Of a DNA stretch of 64,000 bases, positions 35,446 through 44,994 are shown piece after piece. Below the pieces are notes generated by a model, which was given only the letters and a program-made list of their open reading frames with translations, made no database searches and was not told where the DNA came from. Source of the stretch: Xanthomonas sacchari (GTDB lineage Bacteria > Pseudomonadota > Gammaproteobacteria > Xanthomonadales > Xanthomonadaceae). Where the stretch lies: assembly GCF_024266585.1 (NCBI RefSeq), contig NZ_CP100647.1:3825001-3889000 (forward strand). The letters are read 5' to 3'. Position 1 is the first letter of the stretch. Each line of letters starts with the position of its first letter. The position numbers and the translations under genes were made by a program.

Positions 35446-36825
35446 TCAGGTCGCGCGTGCGGCGCGCCGCTCCGCGGCAGCCGCCGGCGCCGGCTCCCAG
35501 CCGAACACGCTGCGCCCGCCAAAGGCGTGCGACTGCGCGCGCTCCTCGGCGATGTAGTCCTCCACCGATGGACCGCGCGCGGTCGGTTCGAGCAGGCGCG
35601 CTTGCGCGTCCAGGCGGCGGATCGCCTGCAGCTTCTCCTCGCGGCCCAGCTTGGCTTGCGCCACGGCGGTCTTGAGCACGCCGATGGTGTGGTCGTAGAC
35701 CCGTGTCGGCACCGGGAACGGATGGCGGTCCTTGCCGCCATGGGCCAGCGAGAACCGCGCCGGATCGCTGAAACGGCACGGCGCGCCGTGCAGCACCTCG
35801 GCGACCAGCGCCAGCGCGCGCACGGTGCGCGCGCCGACGCCCGGCACCTGCAGCAGGTCGGCGAAGTCGCGCGGTCCGCAGTCGGCGGCAGCGGCCAGCG
35901 CGCCATGCAGCCGCCGCACCACGACGTCGCTGCCGCGCACGTCGTGATGGTCGGGCAGCGACAGATGCGGCAGGTCGGCGGGCCGGCGCTCGGGCAGCGC
36001 GGCGGCGGCCGGCGCGAACAGGTCGCCGGTCTCCGCGAACAAGGCATCGGCGGCCGAGGCGGTGTCGCCACAACGCGGCGTGGCGCGGGCCGGCGCAGCC
36101 GCCACCGGTGTCTGCGCGGCCTCCAGCGCGGCGTATTCGCGGGCGATACGCTCCGGCGCCAGCGTCTGCAGCAGGTCCACCTGCGCCGCCCGCGCCGCCG
36201 CGGCGCGATGATCGGCGAGATTGACGATGCGGCCCTGGCGCGGGCCGTCGATCGCCGCATGCGGGGCGTCGACGAAGCTGCTCAGGCCCTCCGACAGCCA
36301 GTGGTAGCGCCGCGCCTGCTTGCGCGCGCCGTGCATGCCCTGCTGCACCACCACCCAGCGCCCGTCGTCGCTGACGATGAAGCCATGCAGATACAAATCG
36401 AAACCATCCTGCACCGCGGCGCTGTCGACCTTGGCCACCAGGCGGCTGACCCGCGCCAGGTCCGCACCGTCCAGACCGGTGCGCTCGCCCACCGCCTGCA
36501 GTTCGTCCGGCGTGGCCCGCGAATGCCGCCCGCGGCCGCCGCAGACATGGATGCCCAGTTCGCCGGACAGCGGCGCCAGGCCGCGCTTGAGCGCACCCAG
36601 CACGCTGGTGGTGATGCCGGAGGAATGCCAGTCCATGCCCATCACCGCGCCCAGCGACTGGAACCAGAACGGATGCGCCAGCCGCCGCAGCAGCTCGTCG
36701 CGGCCGTAACTGTGCACGATGGCCTGGCACATCACCGCACCGAGCCGGGTCATCCGCTCGCCCAGCCAGTGCGGCACACGGCCGCCGTGCAGGGGCAGAT
36801 CGGCGCTGCCGGAACGTCGGCTCAT
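35446..36825 (-). CDS. DUF763 domain-containing protein
   Basis: 459 residues matching the DUF763 family, found in archaea and scattered bacteria, whose function is unknown. It starts SGSADLPLHGGRVPHWLGERM and has HPFWFQSLGAVMGMDWHSSG near 52-71, then VQQGMHGARKQARRYHWLSE near 160. LLQVPGVGARTVRALALVAE near 330 is a helix-hairpin-helix-like motif that could bind DNA. HGGKDRHPFPVPTRVYDHTI near 370 is another family block. No signal peptide or membrane segment. A GGAG site precedes the ATG. Family context elsewhere hints at nucleic-acid work, but that is inference. Confidence 0.9.
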   Translation of the reverse strand: MSRRSGSADLPLHGGRVPHWLGERMTRLGAVMCQAIVHSYGRDELLRRLAHPFWFQSLGAVMGMDWHSSGITTSVLGALKRGLAPLSGELGIHVCGGRGRHSRATPDELQAVGERTGLDGADLARVSRLVAKVDSAAVQDGFDLYLHGFIVSDDGRWVVVQQGMHGARKQARRYHWLSEGLSSFVDAPHAAIDGPRQGRIVNLADHRAAAARAAQVDLLQTLAPERIAREYAALEAAQTPVAAAPARATPRCGDTASAADALFAETGDLFAPAAAALPERRPADLPHLSLPDHHDVRGSDVVVRRLHGALAAAADCGPRDFADLLQVPGVGARTVRALALVAEVLHGAPCRFSDPARFSLAHGGKDRHPFPVPTRVYDHTIGVLKTAVAQAKLGREEKLQAIRRLDAQARLLEPTARGPSVEDYIAEERAQSHAFGGRSVFGWEPAPAAAAERRAARAT

Positions 36826-37134
36826 GGGGGCTCCGAGAAGGGCGGTGCACCAGGGTAGCCAGTGCCGGTCTCACCGCGCGAGCCGGCGGGCGGACGCAGG
36901 CTGAGCGGTTCAGTGCTGGGCGATGCGCAAGACATGTCGAATCGGCGTGACCGTACTTGATCGGTCACGCCCGTCGCGGCTGACGCCGCTCCTAAAGACG
37001 CAGGGAGACGCATTGTGGGAGGCGCTTCAGCCCCGACTTCAGGACGCATCGGCCTGCCCACCATCGTGCACTGCGTCACAGCTTTCCGAGCGCCATGGGG
37101 TAGCGTTACCGCAGAGCGGAAGGGGAGCTTTGCT
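36826..37134. other. Divergent intergenic region with repeat remnants
   Basis: 309 bases between DUF763 and the GH3 gene. It contains a half REP (CCCGTCGCGGCTGACGCCGC, from about 36969) and a diverged GTGGGAGGCGCTTCAGCCCCGAC-type arm (37016-37040). No promoter was called. Confidence 0.6.
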
Positions 37135-39417
37135 ATGGCGTTTCGTACCACGCGGCGCGGGCTGTTGCTCGGCGCCGGTTCGTTCGCGTTGCTGTCGCAG
37201 GTGCCGATGGGCCTGGCCCTGCCGCGTGCGTCGGCGAAGACACCGGCCTTCATCGATGCGCTGATCGCGCGGATGACGCCGGAAGAAAAGGCCGGGCAAC
37301 TGACCCTGTTCGGTTCGGCGCAACAGACCGACGCGGCCGCCGCGGCCAACCCGGTCAGCGTGCGGCCCACCGCCGAGGGTCAGTTGGCTGCCGCGCGCGC
37401 CGGGCGCCTGACCGGCATCTTCAACGGCTCCAACGTGCGCTGGCACCAGCAGCTGCAACAGGCCGGGCTGGAGAGCCGGCTGCAGATCCCGCTGCTGTTC
37501 GCCGCCGACGTGATCCACGGCTTCACCACCGTGTTCCCGGTGCCACTGGGCGAAGCCGCCAGCTTCGAGCCGGAACTGGCGCAGCGCACCGCGCGCGCCG
37601 CCGCGCTGGAGGCCAGCGCGGTCGGCATCGACTGGACCTTCGCACCGATGGTCGACATCGCCCGCGATGCGCGCTGGGGCCGCGGCGTGGAAGGCAGCGG
37701 CGAGGACGTGCTGCTGGGCCGGCGTTTCGCCGAAGCACGCGTGCGCGGCTTCCAGGGCGAGGGCATCGACCACGCCGACGCATTGGCCGCCTGCGCCAAG
37801 CACTTCGCCGCCTACGGCGCCGCCGAGGCCGGCCTGGACTACAACACCGTCGACATCTCCGAACGCACCCTGCGCGAGGTGTATTTCCCGCCGTTCCAGT
37901 CCGCGTTCGCGGCCGGCGCGGTGACCACCATGGCCTCCTTCAACGAGTTGTCCGGCGTTCCTGCCACCGCCAATACCTGGCTGTTGAGCCAGGTGCTGCG
38001 CGGCGAATGGAACTACAGCGGCCTGGTGGTGTCCGACTACACCGGCGACCTCGAACTGGTCGCGCACGGCTACGCCCGCGATGCGCGCGACGCGGCGCGG
38101 CTGGCGTTCCTGGCCGGGGTGGATATCAGCATGCAGAGCGGGCTGTACCTGCAGCACCTGCCCGGCTTGGTCGCCGCCGGCGCGGTGCCGATGGCGCGGC
38201 TGGACGCTGCGGTGCGCCGCGTGCTGCGCTTCAAGGCCGCGCTGGGCCTGTTCGACGATCCGTTCCTGCGCATCGTGCCCGAGCGCGCGCAGGCGCGGCA
38301 GCGGCGCCCGGAGACGCTGGCGCTGGCACACGAGGCCGCGCGCAAATCGGTGGTGCTGCTGAAGAACGAGGGCGAGCTGCTGCCGCTCAAGCGCCAGGGC
38401 CAGCGCATCGCGCTGATCGGGCCGATGGCCAACAACTGGGTGGACAGCGCCGGCCCATGGACCTTGTTCGGCGGCGACGACAGCGGCAACGACCTGGCCA
38501 CCGCACTGCGCGCGCAACTGGCCGATCCGGCCGCGTTGCAGGTGGTGGAAGGCTGCACGTTCGAGCGCGCGCTGCCGGGCGGCGTGCAGGCCGCGGTGGC
38601 GGCGGCGACCGCCGCCGACGTGGCGATCCTGGCGATCGGCGAGCCGCTGCGCTACTCCGGCGAAGCGCAGTCGCGCACCGAGATCGTCATCCCCGGCGTG
38701 CAGCAGTCGCTGCTGGCGGCGGTGGCGGCCACCGGCACGCCGGTGGTGGTGGTGCTCAGCAATGGCCGCGCACTGGTGCTGGACGGCGCGGTGCTGGACG
38801 CGCCCGCGATCCTGGTCAGCTGGTTCCTCGGCTCGGCCTCCGGCCCGGCCCTGGCCGACATCCTGTTCGGCGTGCACGGCCCCTCCGGGCGCCTGCCGGT
38901 GAGCTTCCCGCACGAATCGGGGCAGTCGCCGTACTACTACGCGCACAAGCCCACCGGCCGCCCGGATCCGCGCCCGAACGCGCTGACCCCGTTCACCACC
39001 CACTACCGCACGGTCTCCAACACCGCGCTGTTCCCGTTCGGCCATGGCCTCACCTATGGCCGCATCGAGTACGGCGAGCTGACCTTGAGTGCGCCGCGGC
39101 TGGCCGCCGGCGGCACGCTGAAGATCGCCGCGCGCATCCACAACCGCGGCCAGCGCGACGCCGAGGAAGTGGTGCAGCTGTACGTGCGCGACCGCAGCGC
39201 CAGCATCACCCGCCCGGTGCGCGAGCTGAAGGATTTCCGCAAGGTGGCGGTGCCGGCCGGTGGCAGCGCCAGCGTGGAATTCGTGCTGCGCCGCGAGGAC
39301 CTGCTGTTTATCGGCCAGGCGCTCAAGCCGACGGTGGAGCCGGGGCAGTTCGACCTGTGGGTGGCGCCTTCGGCGCAAGCGCCGGGGCTGTCGGCCAGTT
39401 TCGAACTGCTCGGCTGA
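37135..39417 (+). CDS. bglX: GH3 beta-glucosidase, Tat-type signal
   Basis: Periplasmic family 3 glycoside hydrolase, 760 residues, removing terminal beta-D-glucose or xylose from oligosaccharides. The N-terminus FRTTRRGLLLGAGSFALL carries twin arginines and a hydrophobic stretch, suggesting Tat export. The mature enzyme starts near 40 with IDALIARMTPEEKAGQLTLF; ACAKHFAAYGAAEAGLDYN near 220-238 is the usual GH3 Lys-His block. The nucleophile is Asp301 in SGLVVSDYTGD. The C-terminal domain (from ~400, SVVLLKNEGELLPL) and a fibronectin-III-like domain (from ~650) complete the BglX layout. ATG 37135 follows AAGGGGAGC. It is not linked to a transporter here. Confidence 0.94.
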   Translation: MAFRTTRRGLLLGAGSFALLSQVPMGLALPRASAKTPAFIDALIARMTPEEKAGQLTLFGSAQQTDAAAAANPVSVRPTAEGQLAAARAGRLTGIFNGSNVRWHQQLQQAGLESRLQIPLLFAADVIHGFTTVFPVPLGEAASFEPELAQRTARAAALEASAVGIDWTFAPMVDIARDARWGRGVEGSGEDVLLGRRFAEARVRGFQGEGIDHADALAACAKHFAAYGAAEAGLDYNTVDISERTLREVYFPPFQSAFAAGAVTTMASFNELSGVPATANTWLLSQVLRGEWNYSGLVVSDYTGDLELVAHGYARDARDAARLAFLAGVDISMQSGLYLQHLPGLVAAGAVPMARLDAAVRRVLRFKAALGLFDDPFLRIVPERAQARQRRPETLALAHEAARKSVVLLKNEGELLPLKRQGQRIALIGPMANNWVDSAGPWTLFGGDDSGNDLATALRAQLADPAALQVVEGCTFERALPGGVQAAVAAATAADVAILAIGEPLRYSGEAQSRTEIVIPGVQQSLLAAVAATGTPVVVVLSNGRALVLDGAVLDAPAILVSWFLGSASGPALADILFGVHGPSGRLPVSFPHESGQSPYYYAHKPTGRPDPRPNALTPFTTHYRTVSNTALFPFGHGLTYGRIEYGELTLSAPRLAAGGTLKIAARIHNRGQRDAEEVVQLYVRDRSASITRPVRELKDFRKVAVPAGGSASVEFVLRREDLLFIGQALKPTVEPGQFDLWVAPSAQAPGLSASFELLG

Positions 39418-39683
39418 TCGGCAGCGCGGCGGGTGACGATGGCGACCGCTCAGGCCGCCATCGCAGCCTGAGCGGCAGAGACCCAGCCGGCGCTTCACGT
39501 CATCGGCACTGCGCGCTCACGCGCTGCTGCCGCGCGCAACGCTCAGATGGGGACGTCGTCTGCCGCGACCTCGCGCTGCGCGCACTCGATCCATCGCATC
39601 CGCAGCGCATGCGCAGACGACGCCGCACCGGCGGCGCCCGCGAAGCGCGCCACCGCGTCCTCCCCCCTATCAGGAGCCGCGCC
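39418..39683. other. Intergenic region between GH3 and SDR genes
   Basis: 266 bases; no gene, repeat or terminator identified. The SDR gene's CAGGAG ribosome-binding site lies at its end. Confidence 0.5.
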
Positions 39684-40715
39684 ATGCACGATCACGATCC
39701 CGACCACTCCGCCGGCCGCCGTCGCGCGCTCGGCGCCCTCGGCAGCGGCCTGGCCGCCGGCGGCGCACTGGCCATGTCCGCTGGCGCCAGCGCGCAGCCC
39801 GCGGGCGCCACCGGCGCCGGCGCCGCCCGCCCGCCGATGCAGAACCCGCGCACGCAGTATCCGCGCCCGCCGTTCGATACGCCGAAGCAGGAATGGCCCG
39901 GACTGGCCTCGAAGATGGTGCCGGTGCCCGACCATGGCGAGCGCAGCTATGTCGGCTCCGGGCGCCTGACCGGGCGCAAGGCGCTGGTCACCGGCGGCGA
40001 CTCGGGCATCGGCCGCGCCGCGGCGATCGCCTTCGCCCGCGAGGGCGCGGACGTGGCGATCAACTACCTGCCGCAGGAAGAACCCGACGCGCGCGAGGTG
40101 GTCGCGCTGATCCGCGCGGCCGGGCGCAAGGCGGTGGCCATCCCCGGCGACCTGCGCGACGCCGCATTCTGCAAGCAACTGGTCGCGCAGGCGGTGCAAC
40201 AGCTCGGCGGCCTGGACATCCTGGTCAACAACGCCGCGCGCCAGACCGCGCAGAAGTCCCTGCTGGACATCGACGACCAGCAACTGGACGACACGCTCAA
40301 GACCAACCTCTACGCGCTGTTCTGGGTGACCCGCGCCGCCTTGCCGCACCTGCCGGCGGGCGCGGCGATCATCAACACCGCCTCGATCGTCGCCGACGAT
40401 CCGCCCGAATCGCTGCTCGACTACGCCACCACCAAGGGCGGCATCGTCAGCTTCACCAAGAGCCTGGCCAAGCAACTGGCCCCCAAGGGCATCCGCGTCA
40501 ACGCGGTCGCGCCGGGGCCGTACTGGACGCCGCTGCAGCCCAGCGGCGGGCAGTTCATGGACAAGCTCAAGACCTTCGGCGCCGACGGCCCCACCGGCCG
40601 CCCCGGGCAGCCGGCGGAGATCGCCCCGATCTACGTGCTGCTCGCCTCGCAGGAATCCAGCTTCACCACCGGCAGCGTGTTCAGCAGCGTCGGCGGGCGC
40701 GGCAACGTGGGTTGA
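39684..40715 (+). CDS. SDR-family oxidoreductase with Tat-like leader
   Basis: Short-chain dehydrogenase of 343 residues. The Rossmann nucleotide loop is ALVTGGDSGIGRAAAIAF near 100-117; NNAARQ and the catalytic Tyr247/Lys251 in LLDYATTKGGI follow, and the C-terminus has GRPGQPAEIAPIYVLLAS. It belongs to the long-N-terminus group related to YghA/general stress protein 39, with PRPPFDTPKQEWPGLASKM at 63-82. The first ~38 residues include GRRRALGALGSGLAAGGALAM, a twin-arginine leader, unusual for an NAD(P)-dependent enzyme. If exported it would need folding with cofactor in the cytosol, which Tat allows. The ATG 39684 has CAGGAG 8 bases upstream. Confidence 0.92.
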   Translation: MHDHDPDHSAGRRRALGALGSGLAAGGALAMSAGASAQPAGATGAGAARPPMQNPRTQYPRPPFDTPKQEWPGLASKMVPVPDHGERSYVGSGRLTGRKALVTGGDSGIGRAAAIAFAREGADVAINYLPQEEPDAREVVALIRAAGRKAVAIPGDLRDAAFCKQLVAQAVQQLGGLDILVNNAARQTAQKSLLDIDDQQLDDTLKTNLYALFWVTRAALPHLPAGAAIINTASIVADDPPESLLDYATTKGGIVSFTKSLAKQLAPKGIRVNAVAPGPYWTPLQPSGGQFMDKLKTFGADGPTGRPGQPAEIAPIYVLLASQESSFTTGSVFSSVGGRGNVG

Positions 40716-40744
40716 GGTGCTGATGATCGATGCGACATGAGGCC

Positions 40745-40853
40745 TCATGTGGGAGCGGTTCTACGTGGCCTTGCGGCCATCCGGAGCCGCTCCTGCAGAA
40801 ACCTGCGCTGCGTTGCCTGAGTGCACTGTGGGAGGGACTTCAGTCCCGACGCC
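40745..40853. repeat. REP-like segments, diverged
   Basis: GTGGGAGCGGTTCTACGTGG ... CCGGAGCCGCTCCTGCAG (40748-40798) and GTGGGAGGGACTTCAGTCCC (40828-40847), members or relatives of the genome-wide palindromic repeat. Confidence 0.55.
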
Positions 40854-40965
40854 TTCCAAGGTCAGGTACACGGAAGGCCTTGTTCGTCGCGGTATGACAG
40901 TTGATCCTGCAGACGCCTCGTGGCATCGGACCAGGCAAAGGCCATGAGCAATCGCGCATCGGCCA

Positions 40966-43491
40966 TCACCCCACCAACTCCGCCGCCAGGAACGGCGCCG
41001 TGCGACTGTCCGCCTGCCCTGCCACCGCTTCCGGCACACCGGCTGCAACCACCTTGCCACCCGCCCCGCCCGCTCCCGGCCCCATGTCGATGATCCAGTC
41101 GCTGGCCGCGGCCACGCGCATGTCGTGCTCCACCGCCACCACCGTGTTGCCCGCCTCCACCAGCCCGTGCAACTGCCGCAGCAGCGTGTCCACGTCGGCC
41201 GGATGCAGGCCGGTGGTGGGCTCGTCCAGTACGTACACGGTGCCGCGGCGCTGCGCGCGCTGCAGTTCGGTGGCCAGCTTGATGCGCTGCGCCTCGCCGC
41301 CGGACAGCTCGGTGGCCGGCTGGCCCAGCCGCAGGTAGCCCAGGCCCACATCCACCAGCACCTGCAGCGGCCGCGCGATCGCCGCGTCGTCGGCGAAGAA
41401 CGCCAGTGCCTGCGCCACGGTCATGCGCAGCACCTGCGCAATGTTGTGGCCACGCAATTCGATCTCCAGCGTCTTGGCGTTGTAGCGCGCGCCATGGCAG
41501 GTGGGGCACGGCGCATACACGCTGGGCATGAACAGCAATTCCACGCTCACCGCGCCCTCGCCTTCGCAGGTGTCGCAGCGGCCCTTGGCCACGTTGAACG
41601 AAAAGCGCCCCGCGTCGTACTTGCGCTTGCGCGCCGCCGGCGTGGCCGCAAAGCGCTTGCGCACGTGGTCGAACAGGCCGGTGTAGGTCGCCAGGTTGGA
41701 GCGCGGCGTGCGCCCGATCGGCACCTGGTCCACCTGCACCAACCGTCGCACATGCTGCAGGCCATCGGCGATGTAGCCATCGGTGGCGACGCGCGCGCCG
41801 CGCTCCAGCGGATCCAGTTCCTCCTCCGCCTCGGCGGGCGTCTGCCCCAGTTGCGTGCCCAGCAATTCCACCAACGCCTGGCTGACCAGCGAGGACTTGC
41901 CGGAGCCGGACACGCCGGTGACGGTGGTGAACACGCCCAGCGGGATGTCCACGTCCAGCGCGACCACGTTGTTGCGGCTGACCTGGCGCAACTGCAGCCA
42001 GCCCTCGGGCATGCGCGGCGCATGCGCGGCGGCCTGCGGCTCGGCGAACAGGTAGCGGCGCGTGGACGAGGCCTGCACCTGCGCCAACCCGGCCGGCGGA
42101 CCGCTGTACAGCACCCGCCCGCCGTGCTCGCCGGCACCGGGACCGACATCGACGATCCAGTCGGCATGCCGGATCACGTCGATCTCGTGCTCCACCACGA
42201 ACAGCGAATTGCCCGCGCCCTTGAGCTGGTCCAACGCGCCCAGCAGCGCCTGCGTGTCGGCCGGATGCAGGCCCGCCGACGGCTCGTCCATCACGTAGAC
42301 CACGCCGAACAGTTGCGAACGGATCTGCGTGGCCAGGCGCAGCCGCTGCAGCTCGCCGGGCGACAGCGTCGGCGTGCTGCGCTCCAGCGTCAGGTAGCCC
42401 AGCCCCAGCGCCTCCACCACCTGGATCCGCGCCAGCAGGTCCTGGGCGATGCGCTGCGCGGCCAGCGCCTGCTCCGGATGTCGCGAACGGCCCTGCATGC
42501 GGCCTTCCGCCGCGGGCCGCAACAGCTCGGCCACCTCGCCGAGCGGGCGCTGCGACAGTGCGCCGATGTCCAGCCCGGCGAAGGTCACCGCCAGCGCCTC
42601 GCGGCGCAACCGCTTGCCGTCGCAGCTGGGGCACGCGGTGCTGATCAGGTACTGCGCCACGCGCTTCTTGATCAGCGCGCTTTGCGTGCTGGCGAAGGTG
42701 TGCAGCACGTAGCGGCGCGCACTGCTGAAGGTGCCCATGTACGCCGGCTCCTGCTTGCGCTTTAGCGCGCGCTGGGTCTCGGCCAGGCTGAAGCCGGGAT
42801 ACACCGGCACGGTCGGTTGCTCGTCGGTGTACAGGATCCAGTCGCGGGTCTTCTTCGGCAGCTTCGCCCACGGCACGTCGACATCGTGGCCGAGCGTGGT
42901 GAGGATGTCGCGCAGGTTCTGCCCATGCCAGGCCGGCGGCCACGCCGCCACCGCGCGCTCGCGGATGCTCAGCGAACGGTCCGGCACCATCGACGCCTCG
43001 GTGGCGTCGTAGATGCGTCCCAGCCCGTGGCAGGTGGGGCAGGCGCCGGCCGGTGTGTTCGGCGAGAAACCGTCGGCGTGGATGATGCCCTGCCCCGGCG
43101 GATATGTGCCGGCGCGCGAGTACAGCATGCGCAGCGAGTTGGAGATGGTGGTGACGCTGCCCACCGACGAACGCGTGCTCGGCGCACCGCGATGCTGCTG
43201 CAGCGCCACCGCCGGCGGCAGGCCGTCGATGGCGTCCACGTCGGCCACGCCGGCCTGGTCGATCAGGCGCCGCGCATACGGCGAGATCGAATCCAGGTAG
43301 CGGCGCTGCGCCTCGGCGAACAGCGTGCCGAACGCCAGCGACGACTTGCCCGAGCCCGACACCCCGGTGAACACCACCAGCGCATCGCGCGGCAGCTCGA
43401 CGTCCACGTCCTTGAGGTTGTGCTCGCGCGCGCCGCGGACACGCACGAAGCCGGAAGCGGCGGAAGCGGCGGAAGCGGAAGGCGAGGACAT
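40966..43491 (-). CDS. UvrA paralogue (UvrA2-type ABC ATPase)
   Basis: 841-residue relative of the excision-repair ATPase UvrA. Two ABC cassettes are present: Walker A FTGVSGSGKSSLAFGTLF near 45 and TVTGVSGSGKSSLVSQALVE near 510, with signatures LSPGELQRLRLA and LSGGEAQRIKLA. Zinc modules are ACPTCHGLG, CPSCDGKRLRREAL and CPTCHGARYNAKTLE, plus CDTCEGEGAV. It is about 100 residues shorter than housekeeping UvrA, mostly in the insertion that binds UvrB, which places it with UvrA2/DrrC-like proteins linked to resistance against DNA-binding drugs. ATG 43491 is used; a TTG 15 bases earlier is possible. Not linked to any drug-biosynthesis gene here. Confidence 0.92.
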   Translation of the reverse strand: MSSPSASAASAASGFVRVRGAREHNLKDVDVELPRDALVVFTGVSGSGKSSLAFGTLFAEAQRRYLDSISPYARRLIDQAGVADVDAIDGLPPAVALQQHRGAPSTRSSVGSVTTISNSLRMLYSRAGTYPPGQGIIHADGFSPNTPAGACPTCHGLGRIYDATEASMVPDRSLSIRERAVAAWPPAWHGQNLRDILTTLGHDVDVPWAKLPKKTRDWILYTDEQPTVPVYPGFSLAETQRALKRKQEPAYMGTFSSARRYVLHTFASTQSALIKKRVAQYLISTACPSCDGKRLRREALAVTFAGLDIGALSQRPLGEVAELLRPAAEGRMQGRSRHPEQALAAQRIAQDLLARIQVVEALGLGYLTLERSTPTLSPGELQRLRLATQIRSQLFGVVYVMDEPSAGLHPADTQALLGALDQLKGAGNSLFVVEHEIDVIRHADWIVDVGPGAGEHGGRVLYSGPPAGLAQVQASSTRRYLFAEPQAAAHAPRMPEGWLQLRQVSRNNVVALDVDIPLGVFTTVTGVSGSGKSSLVSQALVELLGTQLGQTPAEAEEELDPLERGARVATDGYIADGLQHVRRLVQVDQVPIGRTPRSNLATYTGLFDHVRKRFAATPAARKRKYDAGRFSFNVAKGRCDTCEGEGAVSVELLFMPSVYAPCPTCHGARYNAKTLEIELRGHNIAQVLRMTVAQALAFFADDAAIARPLQVLVDVGLGYLRLGQPATELSGGEAQRIKLATELQRAQRRGTVYVLDEPTTGLHPADVDTLLRQLHGLVEAGNTVVAVEHDMRVAAASDWIIDMGPGAGGAGGKVVAAGVPEAVAGQADSRTAPFLAAELVG

Positions 43492-43626
43492 GGGCAGGAC
43501 CGGCAACGCGAAGGAGCGCGCAAGCTTAGCCGGTCGGCCGGCATGAGCGCGTCGCGGCGGCTACGCTGCGGCGTGTACCGCCCGCCGTCGGCGCACGAAT
43601 GGCGCGCCGCAGCCGCTGAGATAGGC

Positions 43627-44268
43627 TTAGCCCAACGCAGGCGCCGCCAGCGTGTCGGTGTCCTCGTCGCGCGCAGCCAGTGTCTGCATCCGCGTCACCG
43701 CGCTGGTGAAAGCGCGCAACACCGCCACGCCGCGCTCGGCGTAGATCGCATGCAGCGCCTGGTAGTACCACAGCGTGCCGTCGCGGCCGGCGGTGAAGCG
43801 ATCGAACACCGCCGTGCCGACCTCGGGGTCTTCCAGGTCGGCGACGATGCTGCGCGCGTTGTAGAGCTTGTCGCAGGCCGACACCAGCAGCACCGCGTCC
43901 GGCGCCTCGGCCAGATGCGCCAGATACGCCTGCTTGCGGATGCGCCAGTCGCGGCGTTTGGCCGGCACGTCGGTCTGCGCGGCCTTGCGTTCGGCCGTGG
44001 CGTCGGTACAGGCCATCACCATGTCCGCCACCGCCTCGCCGAACTGCGCGCGGATCACCGCCTCGTGCCCGGCGCCGCAATCCTCCACCACGTCGTGCAG
44101 CAGCGCCGCGATCGCCTGGTCCTCGTCGCCGCCGGCCTCCAGCACCAGCGTCGACACGCCCAGCACGTGGCTCAGATACGGCACCGTGCCGCCCTTGCGG
44201 AACTGGCCGGCATGGGCGATGCGCGCGTAGTCCACGGCGCGCGCGTAACGTTCGGTGAGAGCGGTCAT
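43627..44268 (-). CDS. HD-domain protein, SpoT-hydrolase-like
   Basis: 213 residues with a metal-dependent HD phosphohydrolase domain of the RelA/SpoT type. HAGQFRKGGTVPYLSHVLGV (about 20-38) and AALLHDVVEDCGAGHE (HD at about 58-59), then DKLYNARSIVADLE near 130, are the (p)ppGpp-hydrolase-like blocks. There is no synthetase domain, so it may be a small alarmone hydrolase or a relative with another nucleotide substrate. ATG 44268 has AGGA 9 bases upstream; an extended start to 44538 would add unrelated Arg-rich sequence. Confidence 0.9.
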   Translation of the reverse strand: MTALTERYARAVDYARIAHAGQFRKGGTVPYLSHVLGVSTLVLEAGGDEDQAIAALLHDVVEDCGAGHEAVIRAQFGEAVADMVMACTDATAERKAAQTDVPAKRRDWRIRKQAYLAHLAEAPDAVLLVSACDKLYNARSIVADLEDPEVGTAVFDRFTAGRDGTLWYYQALHAIYAERGVAVLRAFTSAVTRMQTLAARDEDTDTLAAPALG

Positions 44269-44622
44269 GCGGCGATCCTGACGGAACAGGCCGGCATTAT
44301 CGCCAAACTGGCCGAGCTGCGGGCGTGGAGGCGATCGCGGGCATGGCGCCCGTTCAAGTGTTCCCGCCCCCGACACGGCGGCGCGGGCCGCTCGATCGGC
44401 CACGCCATGGCCGACGTGCCGGAGCTGGCGCTGAACGGCCGCCTGTACGCACCGCACCGCTGGCAACCCACGCACGCAGCCGACGTGCCGCATCCGAGCG
44501 CTTGCCCTGCACGCCGCCATGCCGCAGCGCCTGCACATTACTTTTCCCCCGCACCGCGTTAACGTGGTGCTTGGAAAGATGGAGCGGCCTGTCCCAACCG
44601 ACCGCTCGATCGACAGACACGC
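44269..44622. other. Gene-free stretch before the accessory island
   Basis: 354 bases with no supported gene, repeat or terminator. It must contain the divergent promoters for the HD gene and the small membrane protein. Confidence 0.5.
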
Positions 44623-44913
44623 ATGAACGCAGCGCCGAGGATGCTAACCGCCATGACCACCCGCACCGCCCACGCCGTGGACGATACCGCCACCGACAGC
44701 GCCCCCACCCCGCCGGCACGCCGCGCCGCCATCTCCAGCCGCGCCGCCGCACATAGCGTGTACCGCTCACCGCTGGCCGAAGCCGAAGTAGGCGACGAAG
44801 CGCTGCGCCTGCGCGAACAACGCACCAAGCGCGCGGCGCAGGTCGCCGCGGTCGGTACCGTCGCCGCCTTAGCCGCAGTGGCGCTGATCGCGTGGCGCCG
44901 CGCACGGCGCTGA
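44623..44913 (+). CDS. Small single-pass membrane protein, unknown
   Basis: 96 residues, no family recognised. The N-terminal two-thirds is polar (Ala/Thr/Arg-rich), and residues ~72-90 (AAQVAAVGTVAALAAVALIAW) form one membrane helix followed by RRARR, so the N-terminus is probably outside. Later in-frame ATGs (44641, 44653) could be the true start. The reading frame uses ordinary codons for this genome, but evidence for expression is limited to that. Confidence 0.5.
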   Translation: MNAAPRMLTAMTTRTAHAVDDTATDSAPTPPARRAAISSRAAAHSVYRSPLAEAEVGDEALRLREQRTKRAAQVAAVGTVAALAAVALIAWRRARR

Positions 44914-44994
44914 CGGCGCAGCGATACAAGGCGCATTCGGCCTACTAGTGTGCCGAGCAGGAAGCTCGCCGCCGCCCACGCAAGGAACGTCCCC

